Source: Candidatus Peregrinibacteria bacterium
GTDB taxonomy: Bacteria; Patescibacteriota; Gracilibacteria; UBA1369; UM-FILTER-53-11
DNA: 44,582 nucleotides
Reading direction: 5' to 3'
Assembly: GCA_016186205.1 (NCBI GenBank)
Contig: JACPMA010000002.1
Span: 1-44,582 of the forward strand
This document shows positions 31,269-42,836 of this stretch, piece by piece. The position numbers and the translations under genes are program-made. The notes beneath the pieces were generated by a model. The model did not search any database. It worked only from the letters and a program-made list of their open reading frames with translations, and was not told where the DNA came from. Each line of letters begins with the position of its first letter. The first letter of the stretch is position 1.

Positions 31269-31889
31269 ATGGGTGCAGAAGACACGCCAAGACAAGATAC
31301 GCCGGACCAAATTGCGGCGGAGATAGCCGGGGAAACCGAAAAAACCGTAAAAGAATTATCTGATCGCGGAGATATCGAAAGAGCAAAACAGTTTGTTGTG
31401 GCTTTCGGCGATATACAGGCTGCGCTCGGAAAAATTGCAAAAGCCCTCGATCGCGCAAATTTTAAAAGCGATAAAGATTATGAAAAAGCCCGCACGGCGT
31501 TTGGAGAAAAATTGGCCGGTGCGCTACAAACACTTAAAACGATGAAAGGATACGGCGCAACCGACCTTGCAATACAAGAAACACGCAATGAATTAAACAA
31601 TTTAGGAGTAATTGCAGATAAAGGCCCGGCAAGTTACCCAGCGCCAGCTTTCGGTACTGGCTTTTTTAAGCCATCCCAGGTGGATTTGTGGCTCAATGAC
31701 GTTGCACAAAATCCAGCGCAGGTTGCAACGGAAATGGCTGATGCGGCAAGAGACGCAGCTGTAAACGCAGAAACTGCTGGCCCTGCCGGTCCAACTGAAA
31801 CGCGTGGAAGGACCATCGCTGCAGCGGAAATCAAACGGCTCAATCAGCGCACGCATGGTGCGTTCGGTATCAATACGGGGGATGAATAA
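31269..31889 (+). CDS. Hypothetical Ala-rich helical protein
   Basis: A 206-residue soluble protein, helical and Ala-rich (for example QVATEMADAARDAAVNAETA), with a Gly/Pro-rich loop near 125-140 (GPASYPAPAFGTGFF). No signal peptide or membrane helix. I do not recognise it. It is co-transcribed with the 82-residue gene and followed by dnaX, which has its own promoter. Confidence 0.7.
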   Translation: MGAEDTPRQDTPDQIAAEIAGETEKTVKELSDRGDIERAKQFVVAFGDIQAALGKIAKALDRANFKSDKDYEKARTAFGEKLAGALQTLKTMKGYGATDLAIQETRNELNNLGVIADKGPASYPAPAFGTGFFKPSQVDLWLNDVAQNPAQVATEMADAARDAAVNAETAGPAGPTETRGRTIAAAEIKRLNQRTHGAFGINTGDE

Positions 31890-31903
31890 TCATGTGCCTG
31901 CTG

Positions 31904-31912
31904 TGGTATAAT
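31904..31912 (+). promoter_or_regulatory. Extended -10 of dnaX, near-leaderless
   Basis: TGG-TATAAT is a perfect extended -10; it ends 8 bases before the dnaX ATG, giving a leader of about 2 bases. Confidence 0.55.
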
Positions 31913-31920
31913 CCTCCCGC

Positions 31921-33432
31921 ATGTCTCTCTACAGCAAATACCGCCCGCAGAATTTTGCCAATCTCGTAGGTCAGGATCACATCCGCCAAACGCTCCTCCA
32001 TGAAATTCAGCAAGGCACGCTCACGCACGCGTATCTTTTTGCCGGACCGCGAGGAACCGGAAAAACTTCCACGGCACGGTTGATTGCAAAAGCGCTGAAT
32101 TGTGAAAAAAAATCTCCAGAAGGTGAACCGTGTGAAAAGTGTGATTTCTGCAAAACGATCACTGAAGGCAGCCTCATTGATGTTATGGAGATCGATGCTG
32201 CAAGCAATCGCGGCATAGATGAAATCCGCGACCTGAAAGAAAAAATAAAATTTGCGCCTACGCGCGCGAAAACAAAAATCTACATAATCGATGAAATACA
32301 TATGCTCACGAAAGAAGCTTTTAATGCCCTTTTGAAAACGCTCGAGGAACCGCCGGAAAACGTATATTTCATCGTATGCACCACGGAAATCCACAAAATT
32401 CCGGAAACGATTATTTCCCGCTGCCAACGATTCGACTTCAAACGCATCGACGTGCGCACCATTATGACGCGGTTGAGTTTTATTGCCCAAAATGAAAACA
32501 TCGAATCCGAGGATGCGGCAATCGAACTGATTGCGCGACATGTTGAGGGCGGTTTGCGCGACGCTATCGGACTTTTGGAGCAGCTTGCAATTGATAAAAA
32601 ACTTCTCGCTGACCATGTAAGAAGCCACCTCGGCATCACCGGCCATACAACCGTGGAAACCTTGATCGATCTTCTTGAAAAAAAAGAGCTCGCGAAGACG
32701 CTACACCTAATTAATGAAGTGCATAATGAAGGTTACGATCTCACGGCTTTTGTGCGCGAAATTCTTGAATGCCTTCGATCGCGCCTTATCACCGACATCC
32801 AGCAGGGAAAAATCGGCACCGGGCTTTGGCTGGCCATGATCGATCGATTTGAAGAAGCGCGGGACATGCTGCGATCAACCGTCATTCCGCAACTTCCGCT
32901 TGAAATTGCGGCGATAAAAATCTGCGAATCCGACACTATAATAGATAAACCGATTGCGGTTCAAAAAGGTGCTCCAACTGAAACTCCGCTCAAAATGGAA
33001 ACAGACAAAGCCGCTGATGAACATGCAAAAAAAGAAGAAACTCAAACCGCGGCAAAAATAAAACAGGAATTTGAAATGGAAGCATTTAAGGGAGACATTG
33101 GCAAACATTGGCCGCGCGTCCTAGAGCACATTCAGCCGCCTTCGCTGCGGCGATCGCTCGCGGATGCCCATGTATCCGAACCGTCCGAAGGGAACATCGC
33201 TCTCAAATTCAATTCGCGGTTTCATATGGAAAAAGTTAATCTTGCTGAAAATCGCGTAAAAATTGAAAAAGCGCTCGAGCATCTCTTCGGAAAGAAATGG
33301 AAAATAACGTGTACTTTTGAAGGACAGGCAAAAGAATCTTCCTTGCCGGTACAAGAACGAAAAACCGCTCCGGCAAAAGAAAAAAAACCGGCTGCGGATA
33401 TTATTGAGAAGGCGATGGAAATATTTGGGAAT

Positions 33433-33441
<9 letters not shown>
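31921..33441 (+). CDS. dnaX: DNA polymerase III subunit gamma/tau
   Basis: A 506-residue clamp-loader ATPase. Family features: YRPQNFANLVGQDHIRQTL, Walker A AGPRGTGKTSTARLIAK, a zinc module (Cys residues in LNCEKKSPEGEPCEKCDFC), IYIIDEIHMLTKEAFNALLKTLEEPP (Walker B) and sensor region SRCQRFDFKRI. After about residue 360 a Lys/Glu/Ala linker leads to a tau-like C-terminal domain (HWPRVLEHIQPPSLRRSLADA). The gene converges with ligA across a palindromic AT-rich repeat that includes its stop codon. Confidence 0.95.
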
Positions 33442-35688
<2,247 letters not shown>

Positions 35689-35700
35689 TTAAATTACCTT

Positions 35701-36066
35701 ATGGAACAGACCCAAATCGACCCACAAACTCAAAAGAGGCTCAATGACCCTCTGGCAAAACCAGCGGGCATCTCGCAGGAAGACCAGTCTTTCCTTGATC
35801 TTGTGGTGGCGAAGGTGGAAAAAGGCGAAATAAACCTTATGCAGCCGAGCTCGCTCATAAATAAAAAAGTCTATGACGAGCTAGGGCCGGACAAACAGGG
35901 AAAAGTTGATTTTGATGCTGTAAATCTGCTCACGACTCTGCGCAATATTTATGATTTGTGGAAAATTTATCATCAGCCAACGTTTCAAATTGAAAATCTC
36001 GTGCGTCAAGTGAGACTCACAAAAGAGCGGCTTGAGGAAATCAGCGGAGATGTATATGTGATATAA
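35701..36066 (+). CDS. Hypothetical protein, first gene of envelope cluster
   Basis: A 121-residue soluble, helical protein. The start giving MEQTQIDPQTQKRL follows the promoter; upstream in-frame codons overlap it. DQSFLDLVVAKVEKGEINLMQPSSLINK and a C-terminal amphipathic helix (LVRQVRLTKERLEEISGD) are visible. No signal peptide. I recognise no family. It is 9 bases before the hydrolase gene. Confidence 0.7.
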   Translation: MEQTQIDPQTQKRLNDPLAKPAGISQEDQSFLDLVVAKVEKGEINLMQPSSLINKKVYDELGPDKQGKVDFDAVNLLTTLRNIYDLWKIYHQPTFQIENLVRQVRLTKERLEEISGDVYVI

Positions 36067-36075
36067 AAATCAAAA

Positions 36076-37650
36076 ATGAAAAAACAAAATGAAAATTTTA
36101 AAATTGGTGAGGCACGATTGGTATTTGAAAAAAGCGCGCCTCCTGAAACGCTTATGTCGCGGCAGCCTGATGCGCCCGCAGAAAGCGCTGATGCTGCCCA
36201 AAATCTTTTTACTTCAATCGAGGAAGGATCTCGACGCATGGCGGATGAAAAACTCGGGCAGTCAGTTGATTGGGACGCTGTAGCTGAAAATCCGGAATCA
36301 GCTGCAGACATGGTTGGCGATCTTTCTGATTCTTGGGATAACCTCGATAAAGAATGGGATAGATTTTGTGCAGTCGTTGGTGCAATTTTCAAAATTCCAA
36401 CGAAGAAAATTATTGAAATTGCAGAAGCTCGCGAACCGGCAAAGCGGGAACCGGGCGCAGCAGCCGAAGATATTCAACTGACGCCGGAGGATCTTGAACG
36501 CGATCCAAATATGACAAAGGAACAAAAACGCGCAGAGCATGCGGCCATGAAACTTGCCGAGCATCCGACATGGCAAGCGCAAATCGAAATCACGAGCCGA
36601 AAATATAATATTCCGGTTTCCACGCTCGTGACGTTTATAGAAATGGAATCGAGCTTCAATCCAAATTCGCGTCCTGGAATTGATCCAGAAACTGGAAAAC
36701 CCGAAAGCTCGGCAACCGGTTTAGCCCAAGCCATGCCGTCCGGCATTGCTCACTACAAAAAATCTCAATATGAATTATTCCGGCAAGAAAATACAAATCT
36801 TGGCCTTGCGGCTATTGCGGATCTTACTGAACCTGCGACCGCCATCGACTTTATGGGCTGGCACATAGTGCAAAAAATCCGCGGCGTAAATAGAATCATC
36901 GACCGATCAGATTCGCAGCAAGGATTCCCAGACTCTTATCGTCTCACTACTAGAAGTGATGTGCGCTATCTTTACATGTCATACAACTGCGGTGAATTTG
37001 GATATCTCGTTGTGCGCAGGTATCTGGATGCTCGCGAAAATTTCGGCCCGGATGATCCGAGAACAGTTGCTTATCATAATCAATTTGATAATAAAAATAC
37101 TCGTTTTCTCCTCAAAATACAGAATGGAAAAGAAGGATGGGAGCGGCGCAGTAAATATGCCGAGCGCGTTGCGCAAGTTGCGGTTGTTTATGATTTGATG
37201 AATTCCAATGCGCCGGCATTTGATTCGCCGCCGATTGCCATGAGTGCGGCGCCATCTTCCGGATACGGCGGCCGCATGCATCCGATAAAACATGAAATGG
37301 ATTTCCATGGCGGAGTCGATTACCCGGCTGCGCTCGGAACTCCGGTACTCTCTGTGAAAGCCGGAACCGTGGATAAAATTGTAAAAAATGACAGAGTAAG
37401 CGGAAATTATCTTGCTATTCGGCATGCGAGCGGAATCTCAAAATATCTTCACTTATCGGCATTTACTGACGGTTTAAAAGTCGGCGATTCGGTCACTGCC
37501 GGAATGGAAATCGGAAAAGTAGGCTCCACAGGCCGCTCAACGGGGCCGCACCTCCACTTCATGTGGCAAGGCCGCGGCGGCATAACGCAAAACCCCGAAG
37601 CTTCAATCACCGCTGCCATGCAAAAACATGGCGCAACAAAAACTGCTTAA
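36076..37650 (+). CDS. Lytic transglycosylase plus M23 peptidase, no signal peptide
   Basis: A 524-residue two-domain peptidoglycan hydrolase. A lysozyme-like SLT domain (about 165-315) has catalytic Glu191 in MESSFNP and SSATGLAQAMPSG. A C-terminal LytM/M23 domain (about 385-510) has the zinc ligands His411 and Asp415 (HGGVDY), His459 (KYLHLS) and His492/His494 (PHLHF). Together they would cleave glycan and peptide bonds. Residues 1-160 are disordered and acidic. There is no signal peptide or membrane helix, so export must rely on another route or on lysis. It heads a row of equally signal-less genes. Confidence 0.92.
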   Translation: MKKQNENFKIGEARLVFEKSAPPETLMSRQPDAPAESADAAQNLFTSIEEGSRRMADEKLGQSVDWDAVAENPESAADMVGDLSDSWDNLDKEWDRFCAVVGAIFKIPTKKIIEIAEAREPAKREPGAAAEDIQLTPEDLERDPNMTKEQKRAEHAAMKLAEHPTWQAQIEITSRKYNIPVSTLVTFIEMESSFNPNSRPGIDPETGKPESSATGLAQAMPSGIAHYKKSQYELFRQENTNLGLAAIADLTEPATAIDFMGWHIVQKIRGVNRIIDRSDSQQGFPDSYRLTTRSDVRYLYMSYNCGEFGYLVVRRYLDARENFGPDDPRTVAYHNQFDNKNTRFLLKIQNGKEGWERRSKYAERVAQVAVVYDLMNSNAPAFDSPPIAMSAAPSSGYGGRMHPIKHEMDFHGGVDYPAALGTPVLSVKAGTVDKIVKNDRVSGNYLAIRHASGISKYLHLSAFTDGLKVGDSVTAGMEIGKVGSTGRSTGPHLHFMWQGRGGITQNPEASITAAMQKHGATKTA

Positions 37651-37659
37651 CAATTTTTT

Positions 37660-38133
37660 ATGATTTGCAGAAAATTTTCAAAATTAGGATGTCATGGTCC
37701 ATTCAAACCGGCGCGGCTCGTGTGGCTTGGTCCAGGCGAAACTCCTCCAGCGCCGGCCGCCGGAGAAACACCGCCGCCACCGGAAGCAAGACCAGACGCT
37801 CCGCCGGCTGACGCAGCTGCAGCCGCGGTTGCCCAAGCTGAACGAAGTGCTCGGGTTGCGGAAAGATCTGCTGCTGGCCAGCCTGATCCGGCTGAAGCTG
37901 AAGCTGTACTGAGGCAATTAATGAATGAACTACCAATTGAAGCAAGGGAAGGCCTTGCTCCTATCACTGTTGAACAAATTGAAACCGCTTTGAAAAAATT
38001 TAATCCTGAACAACTCCTTCGTCTGGATACTGTATTAAATTCTTCAGTAACCGATCAAGAAAAATTAGATTTTCAAAAGAAATTCAGTACTGATGGGGTG
38101 CTCGACTGGAAGAAGATAATTGAACCAGATTAA
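37660..38133 (+). CDS. Hypothetical Pro/Ala-rich protein
   Basis: A 157-residue protein of unknown function. After an odd basic N-terminus, residues about 25-75 are Pro/Ala/Glu-rich (GETPPAPAAGETPPPPEARP), followed by a helical domain (AVLRQLMNELPIEAREGL, VEQIETALKKFNPEQLLRLD). The start is uncertain: the first 20 codons look non-coding, and a GTG near 37720 would begin right before the Pro-rich part, as in its neighbours that start MSPPADTP and MADDTNP. Confidence 0.6.
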   Translation: MICRKFSKLGCHGPFKPARLVWLGPGETPPAPAAGETPPPPEARPDAPPADAAAAAVAQAERSARVAERSAAGQPDPAEAEAVLRQLMNELPIEAREGLAPITVEQIETALKKFNPEQLLRLDTVLNSSVTDQEKLDFQKKFSTDGVLDWKKIIEPD

Positions 38134-38166
38134 AAAAAAGAGCCTACTTTACGCGATATTATCGTT

Positions 38167-39561
38167 ATGTCAGCACTTCTTGAAACGATTCCACCTGCCA
38201 CTTGGAAAAATGCTGATGAAAAGATAAATCTTTTTAAGGAAAACTTCAAAAGAATAAAACAGGCGCTCGAAAAACAACTCAATCCGCAGTATTCAGCGGA
38301 CCAAGTAGATGCGCTCTTCAAAAAACCCGAGTATCAAGCAGCGTATGCCGCATTTATCAAAGACGGCGATAAAGCAAAATTCCTAGCTGCCATCACTGAT
38401 GAAAAAGATAAACCAATTATCGAATGGGCCATCACAGCGCCTCCAACTATTAAAGAAAAACAAGCCGTATATGGAAAATTTAAAGATCTCATTGATAAAA
38501 AGGATCCAAGAGCTATTGGGGATGCAGTCGGCGACGGAACCATGAATTATCGCGAGGGCATGGTCGCAAAAGCCCTTCTAGATGACCTTCAAAGGGTCGC
38601 TGAATCGCAAGACAAAATTCCAGACGAACTCAAGGGGCTAGGCTTCATGGGACTCCTTGAAAAACTCATTGAGAAACTCACAAAGCTCATGGAAAAACTT
38701 ACAGGACAGCTTGATAAAGCGTTTGCAAAGAAATCGAACCAGTTCGATACATCTCCGATCGGCGGTGACCAAAAATACACGCTCGAAAAACCTGGGGCAA
38801 ATGAACAAGGAATAAATCTGCGCGCGGAAAAACCGGGGCAAGAAGTGAAAGCTGTGACTGCCGGAAAAGTGCTCGAAGTTGGCGCGAACTCCGTCACGCT
38901 CAAAGTCGGCGAAGGGAAAATTATCTACACCGGCCTGACTCCGTCAGTTCAAAAAGACGCTGAAATTGCGAAAGGCGCGAAACTCGGCACTATGAAAACC
39001 GACCTTTTGAATTTCCAAATGATCGGCAAGGACGACAAACAAATCGATCCTGCTCCGATGCTCGGAAATGAAAAATTCCTGAAAAAACCAGAGGCAATAG
39101 TTGAAGCGCCGGAACTCAAAGTGACTCAATCGCCCATCGCTCTCACGGGCGACAATAAACTAACTGTCAATCAATCATTTGATCAAACCGGCAAAAATGG
39201 TATTAAAATCACGGCTGCCAAAGGCACTGATGTAGTAATGATAGCTAAGGGTTTAATAACAAAATCAGAAAATGGAACTATTGAAGTAACTTATAAAGAC
39301 AAAAAAATTATATTTTCTGGCCTGACGGATTTACATGCAACCGATGCGAATGCTGTCGATGCCGGGGTTAAAATCGGCGCAGTAGGCAACGACGGCGTGC
39401 TAACAATTCAGGTCACCGAAAACGACGGCAAGCAAACCAATCCGGAAACGCTTCTCTCAAGCTATTTGCCGACGCCAAATCCGGCTGCAAATCCAAATCC
39501 GGCTGCAAATCCTCCTAATCCGCCTGCGCAAGCAGGAGCTGCGTCGACAGCTACTAAATAA
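38167..39561 (+). CDS. Protein with two degenerate M23 domains
   Basis: A 464-residue protein. The N-terminal part (about 1-190) is helical with KLIEKLTKLMEKLTGQLDKA. Two tandem modules follow (about 195-300 and 322-432), each with the M23 beta-sandwich layout: GINLRAEKPGQEVKAVTAGKV and GIKITAAKGTDVVMIAKGLI, then a VTLKVGEGKIIYTGL-type strand, an AEIAKGAKLGTM turn, and a QIDPAPML-type end. The zinc-binding His/Asp of HxxxD are replaced (EQGIN, KNGIK) and the HLHF motif reads LLNFQ and LTIQV, so neither can bind zinc. A Pro/Asn tail closes it. Likely a binding or regulatory partner of the upstream active hydrolase. Confidence 0.8.
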   Translation: MSALLETIPPATWKNADEKINLFKENFKRIKQALEKQLNPQYSADQVDALFKKPEYQAAYAAFIKDGDKAKFLAAITDEKDKPIIEWAITAPPTIKEKQAVYGKFKDLIDKKDPRAIGDAVGDGTMNYREGMVAKALLDDLQRVAESQDKIPDELKGLGFMGLLEKLIEKLTKLMEKLTGQLDKAFAKKSNQFDTSPIGGDQKYTLEKPGANEQGINLRAEKPGQEVKAVTAGKVLEVGANSVTLKVGEGKIIYTGLTPSVQKDAEIAKGAKLGTMKTDLLNFQMIGKDDKQIDPAPMLGNEKFLKKPEAIVEAPELKVTQSPIALTGDNKLTVNQSFDQTGKNGIKITAAKGTDVVMIAKGLITKSENGTIEVTYKDKKIIFSGLTDLHATDANAVDAGVKIGAVGNDGVLTIQVTENDGKQTNPETLLSSYLPTPNPAANPNPAANPPNPPAQAGAASTATK

Positions 39562-39567
39562 AAATCT

Positions 39568-41280
39568 ATGTCTCCTCCAGCAGATACACCAGCAGCAACA
39601 CCTTCTCCTTCTCCTGCTCCAGAAGCAGCGCCAGCCGCAGCTGATGCGCGCGAACAGGTGCAGCAAACAACCCGTGACGCACTTGCTGATTTACGCACAG
39701 CGATAGATCAGGAACTTCGCCGCTTTAAGACAAGAGTTGAGGACGAAGGTTCTGATTTCAAAGACTCAGACGAAGATCTCGAAAAAAGTGCTGGTTTTAA
39801 AGCTGCGCGAGATGGTCTCCGATTAATTTTTGAGAGTGATAAAAGTGATACACCAATAAATTTCAAAAATGCATGGTGGAGGGCAATGACAGAATTTATG
39901 GTCACCAAAATTAACTCGTATGAAGGCTCCTGGGGAGTTATGAAAACCATTGACGTAGAAAAAGCCTTAGAAGAACTCAATGGGTTGATCGGGAGTTTTG
40001 AGCAATGGATCGAAAAACCAGGTAATCCGCATAAAGTCGCGTATGATAAATGGAAAGCGGAGCGCGCGGGACAAGAGGCAACAGAAAATGCAGCGGAAGT
40101 AGAAACGCAACGAACACAGGCGGAGCAAGCTGCACAAGCGGCAGCTCTTGCAGCTCAAAAACAAGAACTTGGCGGCGTAGCATCGCAGCTTGAAGCGCGG
40201 CTTACCGTACTTTCACAAGCCATTGTTCCTGCTGCACTACTCAAACAAATACAGGATCTAAAAGGGCAAATCGCCGATGACGATGGAACCCATTTAGAAA
40301 CCCATCGCGCGACCGCAGCGACTCTCGAACCACAAATCGCAGCGGTGGAAGCCCTAAAAGAACTCGCGGAAAATCCGGATATTCCGGAGGCACGGAAGAA
40401 TGAAATCCTCGCCAAAGTTCGCGAAGGTCAAGATCCTGCACAAGCTAAAAAAGATTTAGAGGCTGCTCTCCAGGCCGGCAATCTTCCTCCGCCGGCTGAC
40501 GAAGATGCTCCTATTGGAGATAGACTTCTAGGCTGGGCAGATGCTCTACCGGACGGTCCTATGAAAAAAATGGCCCTTGGTATAGCTTCGTTTTTCGCAA
40601 CGCTCTGCACTGCAAAATGGATCGGCGGATGGTTCCGTGGGAGGCTTATGTCGAACCGAACGCTCGCAGAAAAATTCGGCGATGCGGAAGCTGCAAAAGC
40701 CGTAAAAGTAGAACAGGAATTCCGGCGATTCGGATTACCGGAAAATCTTGTTCCGGGTCTCGGCGGCAAAAAAACAAAAGAAGTGCTCGCGCTCATGCGC
40801 CAAAAACCAGCTGATATTACCAAAGACACAGCGCAACAACAAAAACTTGGCAGGCTTGCCGATAATATAGAGGCCAAAGGCGGCGCTGTGAGTGATGACA
40901 CGCTTGTTGATTTTATGAGCAATGGAAATGTATGGAAAGACGTAGTATATCCGGGCGCAGCATTGGCTGCTGCCGGCACCGCAGCCGGAGGAGCAGCTCC
41001 CGCAGCAGCTCCAGAACCAGCCGTAGCAGAAACTCCTGATCAAAAATTTGCAAAAATCTTCGAGGGTATGACGCCTGATAAAAAAATCGCCTTAGAAAGT
41101 GCAAAAGCAAAAGAAGTAGCTGCCGGTACATTGCCAGATCTTATTAAAGACGATGATCGTGCGAAGAAAATCGCGGCAAAACTCAAGACCAATGGCGCGG
41201 ATCAAATTACCGATCCAAATCAAACAGTACGGCAATTTATAGAAACGCATCTGGTGGATAAAGACTGGGCAATAGCGTAA
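39568..41280 (+). CDS. Ala-rich coiled-coil protein with one hydrophobic helix
   Basis: A 570-residue protein of unknown function. A Pro/Ala start (PPADTPAATPSPSPAPEAAP), a helical domain with NAWWRAMTEFM, a coiled-coil (about 155-310, Ala/Gln/Glu-rich), a single hydrophobic segment (about 331-352, MALGIASFFATLCTAKWIGG) and helical C-terminal domains with Ala/Pro linkers. No signal peptide, so the middle helix would be a membrane anchor or a hydrophobic core. It follows the degenerate M23 gene by 6 bases and resembles phage or secretion-apparatus structural proteins only in general shape. Confidence 0.7.
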   Translation: MSPPADTPAATPSPSPAPEAAPAAADAREQVQQTTRDALADLRTAIDQELRRFKTRVEDEGSDFKDSDEDLEKSAGFKAARDGLRLIFESDKSDTPINFKNAWWRAMTEFMVTKINSYEGSWGVMKTIDVEKALEELNGLIGSFEQWIEKPGNPHKVAYDKWKAERAGQEATENAAEVETQRTQAEQAAQAAALAAQKQELGGVASQLEARLTVLSQAIVPAALLKQIQDLKGQIADDDGTHLETHRATAATLEPQIAAVEALKELAENPDIPEARKNEILAKVREGQDPAQAKKDLEAALQAGNLPPPADEDAPIGDRLLGWADALPDGPMKKMALGIASFFATLCTAKWIGGWFRGRLMSNRTLAEKFGDAEAAKAVKVEQEFRRFGLPENLVPGLGGKKTKEVLALMRQKPADITKDTAQQQKLGRLADNIEAKGGAVSDDTLVDFMSNGNVWKDVVYPGAALAAAGTAAGGAAPAAAPEPAVAETPDQKFAKIFEGMTPDKKIALESAKAKEVAAGTLPDLIKDDDRAKKIAAKLKTNGADQITDPNQTVRQFIETHLVDKDWAIA

Positions 41281-41295
41281 AATAAATAAATGCTT

Positions 41296-41817
41296 ATGGC
41301 AGACGACACAAATCCAACTTCAGGCGGAACAATTGACCTTCGCGCAGGCGGGACACAAACCGGCGGTGCTGCTGGCGGAGCGGCCAGTGCAGGCTCGGCG
41401 GCAGCGGCAGGAGCAACCGGCGCAGCAAGCGGAGCAACCGGCGGTCCTGGGCTTTTTGAAAAATTCGACATTCCAGACACGGTGAAACAGCAATATCCGG
41501 ATCTCATTCCGCTCATCCTCCAGACCGAAAGCATGAACGACGATGAACGGCAGTACTGGTTTCAAATTCTGCCGATCATGACTGACGAACAAGTCGGAAA
41601 ATTGCGCGAGATTTTGATGAATGAAAAAAATCAGCTCTCGGCGCTCGACAAAGAATATGAACAGGAATTAAAACGCATAAACGACAAACACGTTTCGGAA
41701 TGGAAAGAATTCGAAGCGAAAGAAAAACGCAAAAAACTTCAAACCGCAGAAACCGCAACGGAAAAAACCGAAAAGGAAGAAGAAGAAACTCTGTTGAAAA
41801 AACTTCAAGGGTTATAA
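41296..41817 (+). CDS. Gly/Ala-rich protein with the shared L-T-x-E-K-type motif
   Basis: A 173-residue protein. After a low-complexity Gly/Ala/Thr start it has FEKFDIPDTVKQQYPDLIPLIL, SMNDDERQYWFQILPIMT, DEQVGKLREILMNEKNQ and SALDKEYEQELKRIND, then a charged coiled-coil. The central part aligns by eye with proteins at 26744 and 31018. The second ATG (MADDTNP) is chosen over one two codons earlier because neighbouring genes start alike. Last gene of the cluster; no signal peptide. Confidence 0.72.
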   Translation: MADDTNPTSGGTIDLRAGGTQTGGAAGGAASAGSAAAAGATGAASGATGGPGLFEKFDIPDTVKQQYPDLIPLILQTESMNDDERQYWFQILPIMTDEQVGKLREILMNEKNQLSALDKEYEQELKRINDKHVSEWKEFEAKEKRKKLQTAETATEKTEKEEEETLLKKLQGL

Positions 41818-41841
41818 CGTGTTACTGCGTTGTTTCTTAAG

Positions 41842-42019
41842 ATTTTGCAGGCGCAGGATTTCTTTCTTGACCGTCACGAGGATGCGGGACCCGAAAGAGG
41901 CGAAAATCGGCGTTAAAAAAGCGAGCAGCCAGTCTCGTCGATGTGAGCTTTTAGCCGATTTTCGACCTTTCGGTCGCACCGCAGTGCAGGTCAAGAAAGA
42001 AATCCTGCGCCTGTAAAAT
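41842..42019. repeat. 178-base rod-like palindrome between convergent genes
   Basis: Arms 41848-41872 and 41989-42013 are perfect 25-base inverted repeats, extended outward to 31 pairs with one G-T. Inside, GACCCGAAAG pairs with CTTTCGGTC with a bulge, CGAAAATCGGC (41901-41911) with GCCGATTTTCG (41954-41964), and TAAAAAAGC with GCTTTTA, so the whole forms one long rod with a loop of about 25 bases. It ends one base before the sortase stop codon. Confidence 0.75.
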
Positions 42020-42020
42020 A

Positions 42021-42836
42021 TCAGCTTTTCTCGACCAACTTCGCCTGCACGATCAGGCGTTTTAAATTTGTCCCGATCGGCGTGCATGTGATAAGCGTAA
42101 GCTGTTCTGTGGGCGACGGTCCAAGCACATCAACGTCCTTCGGCAGTACGACTTTAATTTTATTCACTTCGTAAATATATTTTTTTTGATTGAAATAAAC
42201 CACGATTCTATCGCCCATTTTCACGTCGTGCAAAAGCGCAAACACATCCTTAAACCGCCCGGGATCCCACACATAATATGATGAGTGACCTGTAATGACC
42301 ACATTGCCGTTGTCGCCCGGAAGAGCCGTCCCCGGATAATGAATCACGCCATTCTTAAGCGCTTTTTGAATATCGGATTCAAGCTCCTCCCACCTTCTTG
42401 CAATTAGATTTTCGTTTTTTACGCCGACGACCGGAAGATTCTGATTGATGCGCGGAATAATAATGCGCATTTCCGTAGGATAAACTTCCAAATTCAGTGG
42501 AGGAACCGGCGTTTGCTTAAGCGCAAGGGCCGGCGTGACGCTGAATTTTTCAGGCTCATTTGGTTTCTCTGCCACAAGCCGCTCGAGCGGACTTTTATAT
42601 CCTCTCCAAACATCCCAATTGTGCTTCGCAATCAGTGAAAGCGCTTGCCAATTCATAACAACATAAATCACGGCAAAAACAACGATGGAAACAAGAACAA
42701 ATTGAATTTTATCCCACAAAAAAGCCCACACTTTTGCATACCGGCTACTCGAAACTGGCTGTTGCTTATTCGGCGCAGCATCAATATGCAATCGGTATAC
42801 GTGCTCGCGTTTTTTGCGAAGTTTCTTTTTTTGCAT
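42021..42836 (-). CDS. Sortase
   Basis: A 271-residue sortase, a membrane transpeptidase that attaches proteins to the cell surface. A basic cytoplasmic start, one membrane helix (about 45-63, FVLVSIVVFAVIYVVMNW) and the catalytic fold with IIIPRINQNLPVVG, His in NVVITGHSSYY, Cys in LTLITCTPIGT and Arg in NLKRLIV. The class cannot be assigned by eye. No LPxTG-like substrate is seen in this window. Its start overlaps the mnmA end by 56 bases. Confidence 0.93.
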   Translation of the reverse strand: MQKKKLRKKREHVYRLHIDAAPNKQQPVSSSRYAKVWAFLWDKIQFVLVSIVVFAVIYVVMNWQALSLIAKHNWDVWRGYKSPLERLVAEKPNEPEKFSVTPALALKQTPVPPLNLEVYPTEMRIIIPRINQNLPVVGVKNENLIARRWEELESDIQKALKNGVIHYPGTALPGDNGNVVITGHSSYYVWDPGRFKDVFALLHDVKMGDRIVVYFNQKKYIYEVNKIKVVLPKDVDVLGPSPTEQLTLITCTPIGTNLKRLIVQAKLVEKS

